Assembly (NCBI GenBank): GCA_030148805.1
Contig: JASBSS010000019.1
Location: 1 to 64,000, forward strand
Origin: Thiogranum sp.
GTDB lineage: Bacteria; Pseudomonadota; Gammaproteobacteria; DSM-19610
Length of the DNA stretch: 64,000 bases
Direction: 5' to 3'
The notes beneath the pieces were generated by a model. That model saw nothing but the letters and a program-made list of their open reading frames with translations, was not told where the DNA came from and searched no databases. This document shows positions 53,377 to 64,000 of this stretch, one piece after another (position 1 is the stretch's first letter; every line of letters begins with the position of its first letter). The translations under genes and the position numbers were made by a program.

Positions 53377-53600
53377 GGCGCGCAAAGGAAAATTCCTACT
53401 GTTGTGACAGTAACTTAGACGCCAGCCGCAGGTTCGCGTCTGGCGTCCCGGAAGAACATATAATGCGTTTAAATTGCAAATCAGAGAGTTGGTGAAAGTA
53501 CCTATTTAATCTCTTGAGGTTTAGAGAGGGGGAGGCACTTATTATCAAATATTTATATCTATGAATAAATTTATTTATAGATTAAGCGGGAAACCAGGGG

Positions 53601-53630
53601 AGAAAATGAAACGCCCGCGAGCGCGGGCGT
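53601..53630 (-). terminator. Terminator downstream of ssb
   Basis: Minus-strand arms ACGCCCGC (53623-53630) and GCGGGCGT (53611-53618) with a 4-base loop, followed by TTCATTTTCT. It separates ssb from the dcw operon. Confidence 0.8.
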
Positions 53631-53665
53631 CGAGTCGAACCCGGCGAACGGGCGCGGCGGGCGCC

Positions 53666-54097
53666 TCAGAAGGGAATATCGTCGTCGAAATCGTCCGTCG
53701 CCGCGGCTGCCGGGGCCTGTGAGGCACTGCGCTCCGCGGAGAAATCGGCACTGCCGCCGCCGCGGCTGCCGAGCATCTGCATTTCGTTGGCGATGATCTC
53801 GGTGGTGTAGCGGTCGTTGCCGTTTTTGTCCTGCCACTTACGCGTCTGCAATTTTCCTTCGACGTAGATTTGCGAGCCCTTGCGCAGGTACTCGCCGGCG
53901 ATTTCCGCCAGACGACGGTAAAATACGATATTGTGCCATTCCGTCTTGTCTTTTTGCTCACCACTTTGCTTGTCTTTCCATGACTCGGTGGTCGCCAGCG
54001 TGACGTTACACACGGCACCGCCATTGGCCATGTAGCGCACTTCCGGGTCCTTGCCCAGATTGCCAATCAGAATCACCTTGTTGATGCCTCGTGCCAT
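53666..54097 (-). CDS. ssb: Single-stranded DNA-binding protein
   Basis: A 143-residue SSB with an N-terminal OB-fold ([20 protein letters not shown], about 1-110), a short glycine/alanine-rich linker and the C-terminal acidic tip DDDIPF, which recruits repair and replication partners. I chose the ATG at 54097 from the family start. It lies after the MFS gene on the same strand, with uvrA divergent beyond: the common ssb-MFS-uvrA neighbourhood. Confidence 0.97.
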   Translation of the reverse strand: MARGINKVILIGNLGKDPEVRYMANGGAVCNVTLATTESWKDKQSGEQKDKTEWHNIVFYRRLAEIAGEYLRKGSQIYVEGKLQTRKWQDKNGNDRYTTEIIANEMQMLGSRGGGSADFSAERSASQAPAAAATDDFDDDIPF

Positions 54098-54222
54098 GCT
54101 GTTCTCCTCGTGCGGAACCCGCTCCCTGGGCCCCGGTGTTGGCCGTGATCGTCGCTTGAAGGAGGGTATGATAACGGCTGCGTCTGGCGCCCACCAGTGG
54201 GAACCGATCACCCGCCCAGGGC

Positions 54223-55614
54223 CTATTTCACCGCCGGAACCGCAAACGCGCGCAGCGCGGCCTCATCCAAGCTGTGCTGGTCGATTTTGAGATAGACGAC
54301 TTCGTCCTCGGGGATCACTACCGCCTCGGCAACCCCGCGTACCGCGGTGATTTGCGCCGCGAGTCGCTGCGCGGCGGCCGGATCCTGGGGCCCGATACGC
54401 AGCACGCGGGTGCCCAGATAGCGCGGTGGGCGCATGCTGGCGGCCAACATCAGCCAGGCGAGCGCCACCAGGGCACAGAACAGAAAAACGGCCCCCAGAC
54501 CATAATGCCCGTGCAACCACCCACCGACGGTGCCGCCGACAAAGGCGCCGAAGAACTGCGAGCTGGAATAGACGCCCATGGCCGTACCCTTGCGGTCGGC
54601 GGGAGCCACTTTGGCGATCAACGATGGCAAAATGGCCTCGAGCAGATTGAACGCGGTGTAGAAGACGAACAATAACAAGGCGATGGAGGCGACACTGTGA
54701 TGCAGGAACGACAACCCGCCTTCGGCCAGCGCAATGAACAAAATGGCGCCGACAAATACCTGTTTCATGCGACGATGCTTTTCCGCCTGCAGGATGAAGG
54801 GGATGGCCATCGGCAAGGACAGCACCAGCACCGGCAAGTAGAGCAGCCAGTGACGCTCGGCCGGAAGACCCGCCTGATCGCGCAGCGCCAGCGGCAGCAC
54901 CACGAAGGTGGCGGTCAGCACCAGATGCAGGCAGAAGATCCCCAGATCCAGGCGCAACAACTGCGTATCGCGCAGGACCGAGGAAAACTGCTCCGGCACG
55001 GCACCGGCGTCGCGGTGCCGACGGCTGAGGGTCGGCGTCGGCACGATCAGCACCACCGCGGCGACCCCGGCCAGCGCCAACAGCGCGGTCAGCCAGAAGA
55101 TGCCCGGAACGCCGATCCAGTTGTTCAGCACCGGACCGAGCACCATCGCCAGCGCGAAGGAGGCCCCGATGCTCATGCCGATGATCGCCATGGCCTTGAC
55201 CCGGTGTTCCTCGCGAATCAGGTCCGCGGTCAGCGCCATGACGGCGGCCGCGATGGCGCCCGCGCCCTGCAGGGCCCGGCCCAGTATCACCAGGGCGATA
55301 CTCTCGGCGCTGGCCGCCACCACGCTGCCCAGGGCGAAGACCAACAGCCCGAAAATTATCACCGGCTTGCGTCCGATGCGGTCGGAGACCAGACCAAAGG
55401 GGATTTGCAACAAGGCCTGAGTCATGCCATAGATGCCGATGGCCAAACCGGCCAGGGCGGGCGTGGCCCCGTGGAGGTGCTCGGCATACAGCGCGAACAC
55501 GGGCAGGATCATGAATAACCCCAACATGCGCAAGGCATAAATGCCCGCCATGGCGGCCGCGGAACGCACCTCGTTGCGGCTCATACCTGCAGCGGCATCA
55601 AGGTCTTCGTTCAA
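54223..55614 (-). CDS. MFS transporter, YajR-like, with C-terminal ferredoxin-fold domain
   Basis: A 463-residue major facilitator with twelve predicted helices (about 20-395). It carries the motif-A loop [11 protein letters not shown] and ends in a soluble domain of about 65 residues ([13 protein letters not shown] to the end) like the YAM domain of E. coli YajR. The substrate is unknown; drug efflux has been proposed for relatives. It is divergent from uvrA with 73 bases between starts. Confidence 0.85.
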   Translation of the reverse strand: MNEDLDAAAGMSRNEVRSAAAMAGIYALRMLGLFMILPVFALYAEHLHGATPALAGLAIGIYGMTQALLQIPFGLVSDRIGRKPVIIFGLLVFALGSVVAASAESIALVILGRALQGAGAIAAAVMALTADLIREEHRVKAMAIIGMSIGASFALAMVLGPVLNNWIGVPGIFWLTALLALAGVAAVVLIVPTPTLSRRHRDAGAVPEQFSSVLRDTQLLRLDLGIFCLHLVLTATFVVLPLALRDQAGLPAERHWLLYLPVLVLSLPMAIPFILQAEKHRRMKQVFVGAILFIALAEGGLSFLHHSVASIALLLFVFYTAFNLLEAILPSLIAKVAPADRKGTAMGVYSSSQFFGAFVGGTVGGWLHGHYGLGAVFLFCALVALAWLMLAASMRPPRYLGTRVLRIGPQDPAAAQRLAAQITAVRGVAEAVVIPEDEVVYLKIDQHSLDEAALRAFAVPAVK

Positions 55615-55629
55615 GCCCGGGAATCCTTT

Positions 55630-55658
55630 TTGGTCAGTGTTGCTAAACGCAGTATAGT
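55630..55658 (+). promoter_or_regulatory. Sigma-70 promoter of uvrA
   Basis: TTGGTC (55630-55635), 17 bases, TATAGT (55653-55658), 30 bases before the uvrA ATG. Between the two hexamers lies GTGT-N8-GCAG (55637-55652), two mismatches from a LexA box core (CTGT-N8-ACAG). Confidence 0.7.
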
Positions 55659-55687
55659 AGCAGGTTCGATGTTAAGCCGGAATCAAG

Positions 55688-58537
<2,850 letters not shown>

Positions 58538-58600
58538 ACCGATCGTTTCACCGGCCCCGTCCCACTTCTGCCACGACCAGAATGTGGGTAAGATAGCCCG

Positions 58601-59194
58601 ATGGTAGGACCAAGGCGGAATTCGACCTTCATCGGTGCGGCGCTGGCGCTGCTGATGGCCCCCGTGAGCGCGAACGACGGGCAGGTACAGACATTCACCG
58701 ACAGCGCCAGCGGCCTGCTGTCGTGGAAAGCCACTCATCCAGGCTTCAGCCTGCAGTTCATTCAACTGATGCCCGACTACGTGCGCGCCGTCTACGGCGC
58801 GCGCGGCCTGCCCAAGGACGTGATCGAGCTGATGGCGAGCTATTGTGTGTTCGGCACCATCATCAAGAACGAATCCGACGGCCCCCTGAGTTACCGGGTG
58901 AGCGACTGGCGCTACATCACCGCCGATGGCCGGGAACACCCGATCAAGACCAAGACCCAGTGGCTGAAACAATGGCAGGACATGGGCGTGGCCTTCCGCT
59001 GGTCACTGTTACCCGACGATCAGACCTTCGCGCCCGGCGACTGGAGCCAGGGTTTCACCACCCTGAAGCTACCCCCGGACACGCCGGTGAAGCTACGCTA
59101 CCGATGGACCCAGCAAGGCAAAAGCCATGAAGACATTTTTGAAAATCTGCGCTGCGCGCCCGAACAGGCCCCGTTCAAGAAACCCGCGCCCTAA
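58601..59194 (+). CDS. Secreted protein of unknown function
   Basis: Not recognised. A 197-residue protein with a signal peptide (hydrophobic FIGAALALLMAPVSA, cleavage before NDG at about residue 25). The mature part is soluble and rich in aromatic residues, with few cysteines (one in SYCVFG, one late in LRCAPE). A Trp-rich segment (QWLKQWQDMGVAFRWSLLP) and beta-rich character suggest a periplasmic binding or assembly role. Its last 68 bases overlap the downstream tlpA-like gene in another frame, so the two are probably co-expressed. The function remains open. Confidence 0.75.
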   Translation: MVGPRRNSTFIGAALALLMAPVSANDGQVQTFTDSASGLLSWKATHPGFSLQFIQLMPDYVRAVYGARGLPKDVIELMASYCVFGTIIKNESDGPLSYRVSDWRYITADGREHPIKTKTQWLKQWQDMGVAFRWSLLPDDQTFAPGDWSQGFTTLKLPPDTPVKLRYRWTQQGKSHEDIFENLRCAPEQAPFKKPAP

Positions 59195-59789
59195 GCGCCT
59201 GGGCCCGACTCTGGCCGTCCTGGCCGGCGCTCTGATTCCGACCCTCAGCCCGGCCCTCGACCTGCCGGCGCCCGAGCTGAGTCACGCACTGACGCGGCTG
59301 GAAACCCCGCTGCCGGCGCCGGAATTCACGCTGCGAGACATGGACGAGCACCCGCATGCTCTGTCGGACTATCGCGGCAAGGTCGTCATGTTGAATTTCT
59401 GGGCCACCTGGTGCCCGCCCTGTCGACGCGAAATCCCATCCATGGAATCGATCTATCAGGATCTGCAGAAAGAGGGATTTACCGTGCTCGCGGTGAATGA
59501 ATTCGAGGACAGCGACCGGGTTTTCGCCTTTCTCGGTCAGCTGAACCTGTTCCCGAGCTTTCCCATCCTGTTCGACAGCGACAGTCGGGTTTCCCAGGAT
59601 TATGGGGTCAAGGGCCTGCCGACGACGCTGCTGCTGGACCAGCAAGGCAACGTCGTCTATCGGGCGGTCGGCGGCCGCGACTTCGACCACCCCGCGGTTC
59701 GCGCCATTGTGCGCGAACTGTTGCAGCGGGGAAAGACGGGGGATCCCACCCCGCCGGTCAGCCCGACACCCGCCGAGCCACCAGGCTGA
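59127..59789 (+). CDS. TlpA-family periplasmic thiol-disulfide oxidoreductase
   Basis: A 220-residue thioredoxin-fold protein. An Arg-rich N-terminus and signal/anchor helix (about 25-45) are followed by the TlpA/ResA domain with active site WCPPC (Cys96, Cys99) and the cis-proline loop KGLPTTLL. Such proteins reduce disulfides in the periplasm, for example during cytochrome c or oxidase maturation. The start at 59127 overlaps the preceding gene by 68 bases, but no better start is visible. Its 3' end overlaps the convergent small membrane-protein gene by 32 bases. Confidence 0.87.
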   Translation: MKTFLKICAARPNRPRSRNPRPKRLGPTLAVLAGALIPTLSPALDLPAPELSHALTRLETPLPAPEFTLRDMDEHPHALSDYRGKVVMLNFWATWCPPCRREIPSMESIYQDLQKEGFTVLAVNEFEDSDRVFAFLGQLNLFPSFPILFDSDSRVSQDYGVKGLPTTLLLDQQGNVVYRAVGGRDFDHPAVRAIVRELLQRGKTGDPTPPVSPTPAEPPG

Positions 59790-60003
59790 AGGCGATCAAA
59801 CCAATCCCGAGTACCCAGAAAATCGTAGTCCCCCCGAAATCGGCCAGTTGACCGATTTCGAAAATCACGGCCTCGAGGCCGGAAAACTTGCCGCCACTGA
59901 GGTTGACCGTCTCCAGGACCCCGGTATTGGCCGGAGCGGCCACCGCCGCAGCGTTGATAAGCGTCAAAAAAGCAGTTACTGCAACTGTAACGAGGTTTTT
60001 CAC
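59758..60003 (-). CDS. Small membrane protein with signal peptide and C-terminal sorting-like tail
   Basis: Not recognised by name. An 81-residue protein with an N-terminal signal peptide (cleavage after AAAVAA, about residue 23), a short polar middle, and a C-terminal hydrophobic helix followed by ARRVSG. This layout resembles PEP-CTERM-like sorted proteins, but the PEP motif itself is missing. It could simply be a bitopic membrane protein. The gene overlaps the end of the tlpA-like gene on the opposite strand by 32 bases. Confidence 0.6.
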   Translation of the reverse strand: MKNLVTVAVTAFLTLINAAAVAAPANTGVLETVNLSGGKFSGLEAVIFEIGQLADFGGTTIFWVLGIGLIAFSLVARRVSG

Positions 60004-60175
60004 TACATTTCCTCTTGGTTGGCCTAATCAGTCCTAAACGTCCTCGCAAAATCCGGACCAACAACTGATAGCCAATAAATTCAAAATGTTAGGCTCGGGC
60101 CATTTGCCCTCAAAACGGGCATTTCCCCCACCACCGCGGCCTCCTGCACAACGGCGGGGCGAGTATACCCAGCTT

Positions 60176-60910
60176 TCATGACGAATGCATAACAAATAGA
60201 GGGCGGCCGATGTCGAGGGAGAGCCGGTCCGCGACGCGACCGGCGTTCACGGCAATCTCCACCAAACCGTTGGCGTTGACATACCAGAAGGGAGTGGAGG
60301 CAGCCGCCTCGGCAAAGGTACGCCGGTACTGGCAGCGGCAGCCCGAGACCTCGATCTGGCTTTCCGGCGCCACCGCGGTCGCCCGCAAACCGCTGATGGC
60401 GTTTCCGTAGGGGTCGATGTAAACGATTTCCGCCAGATCGTCCGGCCATTCGGGGCGATCCAGCGAGCGCCGATCGAGCGCGCTTGCCCGGGGCCGCCGC
60501 CCTTTGGCCAACATGGCGCACACGGGCGCGAACAGGTCGCGCGCATGGAAGCTGTCCGAGAGCGCTTCCGGGCGCCAGTCGATGCTGAACGCGGCGACCC
60601 TGGCGGCCCGTCGGACGACCTGCGATAACAGCCCGTTGTCGGGCCCCACGTACCAGCGATCATCCGCCTGTACCATGAGCGCCCGGCGCGAAGTGCCCAC
60701 GCCGGGATCGACCACGCAGAGACAAATATCGCCGGCGGCGAGCCCGACGCTGTAAGCCGGCAGCAAGTAAGCCGCCGCGCGCGGATCGAAGGCGGGCAAG
60801 TCGACAAAAACGTCGACCACGGGCACATCGGGGGCCTGTTGCGCCAACACCCTCCTCACCTGACCCAGGTAAGGCCCCTGGGCGCCGAAATCGGTAAAGG
60901 TCGCGATCAT
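60176..60910 (-). CDS. SAM hydroxide adenosyltransferase family protein (DUF62)
   Basis: A 244-residue protein of the family that hydrolyses S-adenosylmethionine to adenosine and methionine (relatives include fluorinase and chlorinase). The conserved elements are FTDFG at the N-terminus, VVDPGVGT, GPDNGLL and the Arg-containing FHARD motif near residue 122. The physiological role is not settled for most members. It begins near the end of the alpha operon and stands alone. Confidence 0.85.
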   Translation of the reverse strand: MIATFTDFGAQGPYLGQVRRVLAQQAPDVPVVDVFVDLPAFDPRAAAYLLPAYSVGLAAGDICLCVVDPGVGTSRRALMVQADDRWYVGPDNGLLSQVVRRAARVAAFSIDWRPEALSDSFHARDLFAPVCAMLAKGRRPRASALDRRSLDRPEWPDDLAEIVYIDPYGNAISGLRATAVAPESQIEVSGCRCQYRRTFAEAAASTPFWYVNANGLVEIAVNAGRVADRLSLDIGRPLFVMHSS

Positions 60911-60960
60911 CGCTCAAGCATAACCCAGGGACCGACAACGCGGAGAAACCCACGGGCATG

Positions 60961-60982
60961 AAAAAACCGGGCAAAGCCCGGC
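60961..60982 (-). terminator. Terminator of the alpha ribosomal operon
   Basis: Minus-strand GCCGGGC-TTT-GCCCGG hairpin (60967-60982) followed by six T residues (60961-60966), 27 bases after the rplQ stop. Confidence 0.92.
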
Positions 60983-61008
60983 TGTTTCACGCTGGCCGCG
61001 GACAGGTG

Positions 61009-61401
61009 TTATTCGTCCACCGCCTCGAAGGCTTCGCCGTCCTCGGGACGATCCACCAACTCGACCAGGGCCATGGGCGCCTGATCGCCGCTGCGAAAGC
61101 CCATTTTCAGGATACGCAGGTAACCACCCGGACGATCCTGGTAGCGCGGACCCAATTCGTTGAACAACTTGCTCACCACACCGCGATTACGCAGGCGATT
61201 GAAAGCCAGACGACGGTTGGCGACACTGTCGCTCTTGGCCATGGTGATCAACGGTTCGGCCACGCGACGCAATTCCTTGGCCTTGGGCAGCGTGGTTTGG
61301 ATGACTTCGTGGTCCAGCAGCGAGGCGGCCATATTGCGGAACATGGCTTTGCGATGGCTGCTGTTACGATTCAGTTTTCGACCGCTTTGACGGTGACGCA
61401 T
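61009..61401 (-). CDS. rplQ: 50S ribosomal protein L17
   Basis: A 130-residue L17 starting [20 protein letters not shown], the family signature. It is the last gene of the rpsM-rpsK-rpsD-rpoA-rplQ operon, 26 bases after rpoA. Confidence 0.98.
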   Translation of the reverse strand: MRHRQSGRKLNRNSSHRKAMFRNMAASLLDHEVIQTTLPKAKELRRVAEPLITMAKSDSVANRRLAFNRLRNRGVVSKLFNELGPRYQDRPGGYLRILKMGFRSGDQAPMALVELVDRPEDGEAFEAVDE

Positions 61402-61427
61402 GGTTCTCTACCTAGTTTGAATACGAC

Positions 61428-62429
61428 TCAGGCGGACTGCTTTTCGCTGTCCTTGAGGCCGGCGGGCGGCCAGTTTTCCAGACGCATACCGAGGGACAGG
61501 CCGCGTGAAGCCAGCACGTCCTTGATCTCGGTCAGCGACTTCTTCCCAAGATTCGGGGTCTTCAGCAACTCCACCTCGGTGCGTTGAATCAGATCGCCGA
61601 TGAAGTAAATACTTTCCGCCTTGAGGCAGTTGGCCGAACGCACCGTCAGCTCCAGATCGTCCACCGGACGCAGCAGAATCGGATCGACATCGGCCTCGTG
61701 GCTTTCCTGCTGGATCTCTTCCTTACCCTGCAGGTCGACGAACACCGACAGCTGATCCTGCAAAATCGTGGCCGCGTGACGAATGGCCTCTTCGGGGTCG
61801 AGGGTACCGTTGGTCTCGATCTCGATCACCAGCTTGTCCAGGTTGGTGCGCTGCTCGACGCGCGCGGCCTCGACGGTATAGGAAACACGACTGACCGGCG
61901 TGTAGCTCGCATCCAACTGCAGCGAACCGATGGGGTTGCCCTCGTCGTCGCGCTCGGCGCGCACGGTGGCCGGCTCATAGCCGCGCCCCATGTGCAACTT
62001 CAACGTCATGTTCAGCTCGCCGCTCTGGGTGAGATTGGCGATCACATAGCCGGGATTCACGATCTCGACGTCATGGTCCAGGCTGATATCCCCGGCGGTG
62101 ACCGGCCCGGGTCCTTTCTTGCTCAACTTGAGGCTGGCTTCCTCGCGATTGTGCATCTTCAGGGCCACGCCCTTGAGGTTGAGCAGGATTTCCATCACAT
62201 CCTCCTGCACCCCCTCGATGGCCGAATATTCGTGCAGGACGCCTTCGATTTCCACGCCCGTGATCGCGCAACCGGGCATCGACGACAACAGGATCCGCCG
62301 CAGGGCGTTGCCCAGCGTATGGCCGAAACCACGTTCCAGCGGTTCCAGAACCACCCTGGCGGTGTGCTCGTTGACGTTCTGCACGTCGACGATACGCGGT
62401 TTCAGAAATTCTGTGACCTTGCCCGGCAT
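61428..62429 (-). CDS. rpoA: RNA polymerase subunit alpha
   Basis: A 333-residue alpha subunit. The N-terminal domain (about 1-235) has [19 protein letters not shown] for dimerisation and assembly. The C-terminal domain (about 250-320, [20 protein letters not shown]) contacts UP elements and activators. Confidence 0.98.
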   Translation of the reverse strand: MPGKVTEFLKPRIVDVQNVNEHTARVVLEPLERGFGHTLGNALRRILLSSMPGCAITGVEIEGVLHEYSAIEGVQEDVMEILLNLKGVALKMHNREEASLKLSKKGPGPVTAGDISLDHDVEIVNPGYVIANLTQSGELNMTLKLHMGRGYEPATVRAERDDEGNPIGSLQLDASYTPVSRVSYTVEAARVEQRTNLDKLVIEIETNGTLDPEEAIRHAATILQDQLSVFVDLQGKEEIQQESHEADVDPILLRPVDDLELTVRSANCLKAESIYFIGDLIQRTEVELLKTPNLGKKSLTEIKDVLASRGLSLGMRLENWPPAGLKDSEKQSA

Positions 62430-62454
62430 GTATAGCCCTCTTCAGCTGAATGTC

Positions 62455-63081
62455 TTACTTGGAGTACAACTCGACCACGAGATGTTCGTTGATCTCGGCC
62501 GGAAGATCCGAACGCTCCGGACGCGCCTTGAAGATACCCGACATCTTCTTGGCATCCACGTCGATCCAGTCGACAAAACCGCGTTGTTCGGCCAGCTCCA
62601 GCGCCGACTGCACCCGCAGCTGATTACGCGATTTCTCCGCCACCGCGAGATTGTCGTTGGGCTGCACCTGGTAGGACGGAATGGTGACCCGCTGCCCGTT
62701 GACCGTAATGGCGTTGTGGCGCACCAGTTGCCGGGCCTCCGAACGGGAAGCGGCAAAACCCATGCGATAGACCACGTTGTCCAGACGGCTTTCCAGCATC
62801 TGCAACAGGTTTTCGCCGGTGGAACCCTTGCGCTGCGCCGCGCTCATGTAGTAGTTACGGAACTGGCGTTCCAGCACCCCATAGATACGGCGCATTTTCT
62901 GCTTTTCGCGCAACTGCGCGGCGTAATCCGACAGGCGGCCGCGGCGCTGACCGTGCTGACCGGGCGGAAAGGCGCGGTTTTCCACCGAGCACTTGCTGGT
63001 GTAACACTTCTCGCCCTTGAGAAACAGCTTGGTGCCTTCGCGGCGGCACTGGCGACACTTGGGTCCTACGTACTTGGCCAT
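62455..63081 (-). CDS. rpsD: 30S ribosomal protein S4
   Basis: A 208-residue S4 with an N-terminal Cys cluster ([18 protein letters not shown]-type), which may bind zinc, and an S4 RNA-binding domain (about 97-160). In E. coli S4 represses this operon by binding the rpsM leader; I did not identify that pseudoknot here. Confidence 0.98.
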   Translation of the reverse strand: MAKYVGPKCRQCRREGTKLFLKGEKCYTSKCSVENRAFPPGQHGQRRGRLSDYAAQLREKQKMRRIYGVLERQFRNYYMSAAQRKGSTGENLLQMLESRLDNVVYRMGFAASRSEARQLVRHNAITVNGQRVTIPSYQVQPNDNLAVAEKSRNQLRVQSALELAEQRGFVDWIDVDAKKMSGIFKARPERSDLPAEINEHLVVELYSK

Positions 63082-63096
63082 ATTATCTCCTCCGTC

Positions 63097-63489
63097 CTAC
63101 ACACGCCGCTTTTTCGGCGGACGGCAGCCGTTGTGCGGAATCGGGGTCACATCGGTGATGTTGGTGATGCGGAAACCGGCGTTGTTGAGCGCGCGCACGG
63201 CCGACTCGCGGCCGGGGCCGGGGCCCTTGACTTCGACTTCAAGATTTTTCAAACCGTATTCCTTGACCGCCTCGCCGGCGCGCTCGGCCGCCACCTGGGC
63301 GGCGAACGGCGTACTCTTGCGCGACCCGCGGAAACCGGAACCACCCGCGGTCGCCCAGGCCAGAGCGTTGCCCTGACGGTCGGTGATGGTCACGATGGTG
63401 TTGTTGAAAGACGCGTGAATATGGGCGATACCGTCCACCACATTCTTTTTGACCTTTTTACGCGTACGGGTTGTACTCGGCTTAGCCAT
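63097..63489 (-). CDS. rpsK: 30S ribosomal protein S11
   Basis: A 130-residue S11. Family features are [15 protein letters not shown] and the C-terminal [18 protein letters not shown]. It lies 15 bases before rpsD in the alpha operon. Confidence 0.98.
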   Translation of the reverse strand: MAKPSTTRTRKKVKKNVVDGIAHIHASFNNTIVTITDRQGNALAWATAGGSGFRGSRKSTPFAAQVAAERAGEAVKEYGLKNLEVEVKGPGPGRESAVRALNNAGFRITNITDVTPIPHNGCRPPKKRRV

Positions 63490-63515
63490 ATTTAATAGTA
63501 CCTGTAAACAACAAC

Positions 63516-63872
63516 TTACTTACGAATCGGACGCCGCGGACCCTTCCGGGTGCGGGCATTGGTGCGGGTGCGTTGACCCCGCAACGGCAGCCCCCGGCGG
63601 TGGCGAATACCACGGTAGCAACCCAGATCCATGAGACGCTTGATGTTCATGGAAAGGGTCCGGCGCAGGTCGCCCTCGACGGTGTATTTAGCCACTTCAC
63701 CGCGAATCGACTCGACCTCGGACTCTGAGAGATCCTTGATCTTGGTCTGCGGCTTGATTCCGGTCGCCTCGCAGATCTTCTGCGCCGTGGTGCGGCCGAT
63801 GCCATAAATGGCGGTCAGCGCGATAACCGCGTGTTTTTGCGGCGGAACGTTAATCCCGGCTATACGAGCCAT
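63516..63872 (-). CDS. rpsM: 30S ribosomal protein S13
   Basis: A 118-residue S13 starting [20 protein letters not shown] and ending GPRRPIRK. It is the first gene of the operon in this window. No rpmJ or secY is seen in the 128 bases upstream, which instead hold a promoter. Confidence 0.98.
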   Translation of the reverse strand: MARIAGINVPPQKHAVIALTAIYGIGRTTAQKICEATGIKPQTKIKDLSESEVESIRGEVAKYTVEGDLRRTLSMNIKRLMDLGCYRGIRHRRGLPLRGQRTRTNARTRKGPRRPIRK

Positions 63873-63923
63873 GAACCTAATCTCCTCGACGAGACGTCCG
63901 GACGGGAGTCGCGAAAACCCGCA

Positions 63924-63952
63924 AGTGTACCGGACCTAGCCTCAATTCTCAA
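63924..63952 (-). promoter_or_regulatory. Sigma-70 promoter of the alpha operon
   Basis: Minus-strand TTGAGA (63947-63952), a 17-base spacer, TACACT (63924-63929), about 50 bases before the rpsM ATG. It would make the alpha operon independent of the upstream ribosomal genes. Confidence 0.65.
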
Positions 63953-64000
63953 TCTATAAAAATCAGCAATCTGAGCGACCGGGCGCTCAGCCCTGGCGCT

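Noticed and set aside
59835-59860. Inverted repeat cgaaatcgg / ccgatttcg with an 8-base spacer
   Set aside because: It lies within the coding sequence of the small membrane protein and encodes plausible residues there; there is no T-tract or promoter context.

Overview
The window is a gene-dense, GC-rich chromosomal segment of a Gram-negative gammaproteobacterium. Supporting signs are the lipid A gene lpxC, the BAM lipoprotein BamD, a trimeric-type porin, ZapD, a PilS/PilR-controlled type IVa pilus and a complete gammaproteobacterial dcw cluster. The gene order fits the Chromatiales/Ectothiorhodospirales side of the class, but the genus cannot be fixed from sequence alone. There is no CRISPR array, prophage or complete insertion sequence. 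Almost everything is core housekeeping, so the unusual signals are small and lie between or inside operons.

Layout. 1-4916 (minus): 5' part of clpB behind a heat-shock promoter, a peptide deformylase, a GcvR-like ACT protein, a ZIP metal transporter, pgeF and rluD. 4991-5770 (plus): bamD. 5774-9935 (minus): sucC-sucD-nadE-glnB, linking succinyl-CoA synthetase, glutamine-dependent NAD synthetase and the PII sensor. 10146-19680 (plus): a PP0621-like small protein, pilS, pilR, pilA (behind a sigma-54 promoter), pilB, pilC, pilD, coaE and zapD. 19905-24953 (minus): a 1280-residue FAD/Fe-S oxidoreductase and a porin. 24954-26718: a tRNA-Gln, a duplicated tRNA 3' end plus terminator enclosing a five-hairpin element, rpsI-rplM, and a predicted free-standing small RNA. 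26719-28789: a [2Fe-2S] ferredoxin-like protein, a GlcF-like Fe-S subunit and a lipoprotein.

28818-53288 (almost all minus) runs, in transcription order from the right: mraZ, rsmH, ftsL, ftsI, murE, murF, mraY, a 24-codon ORF, murD, ftsW, murG, murC, a 55-codon ORF, murB, ddl, ftsQ, ftsA, ftsZ, lpxC, (dciA on plus), an M23 peptidase, secA and argJ. From mraZ to ftsQ most neighbours overlap by ATGA or TGATG, so peptidoglycan precursor synthesis and septum assembly are translationally coupled under one mraZ promoter carrying four MraZ boxes. 53666-60910 holds ssb, a YajR-type MFS transporter, uvrA, a secreted protein of unknown role, a TlpA-like thioredoxin, a small membrane protein and a SAM hydroxide adenosyltransferase-type enzyme. 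61009-63872 is the alpha ribosomal operon rpsM-rpsK-rpsD-rpoA-rplQ with its own promoter.

The most notable signals are: (i) a compact element at 25325-25436 with a 16-bp outer stem closing five consecutive triloop hairpins, joined to a duplicated tRNA-Gln 3' end and terminator; (ii) a predicted small RNA at about 26483-26583 with its own promoter and terminator and an anti-Shine-Dalgarno motif in a hairpin loop; and (iii) two very small ORFs embedded in the dcw cluster.
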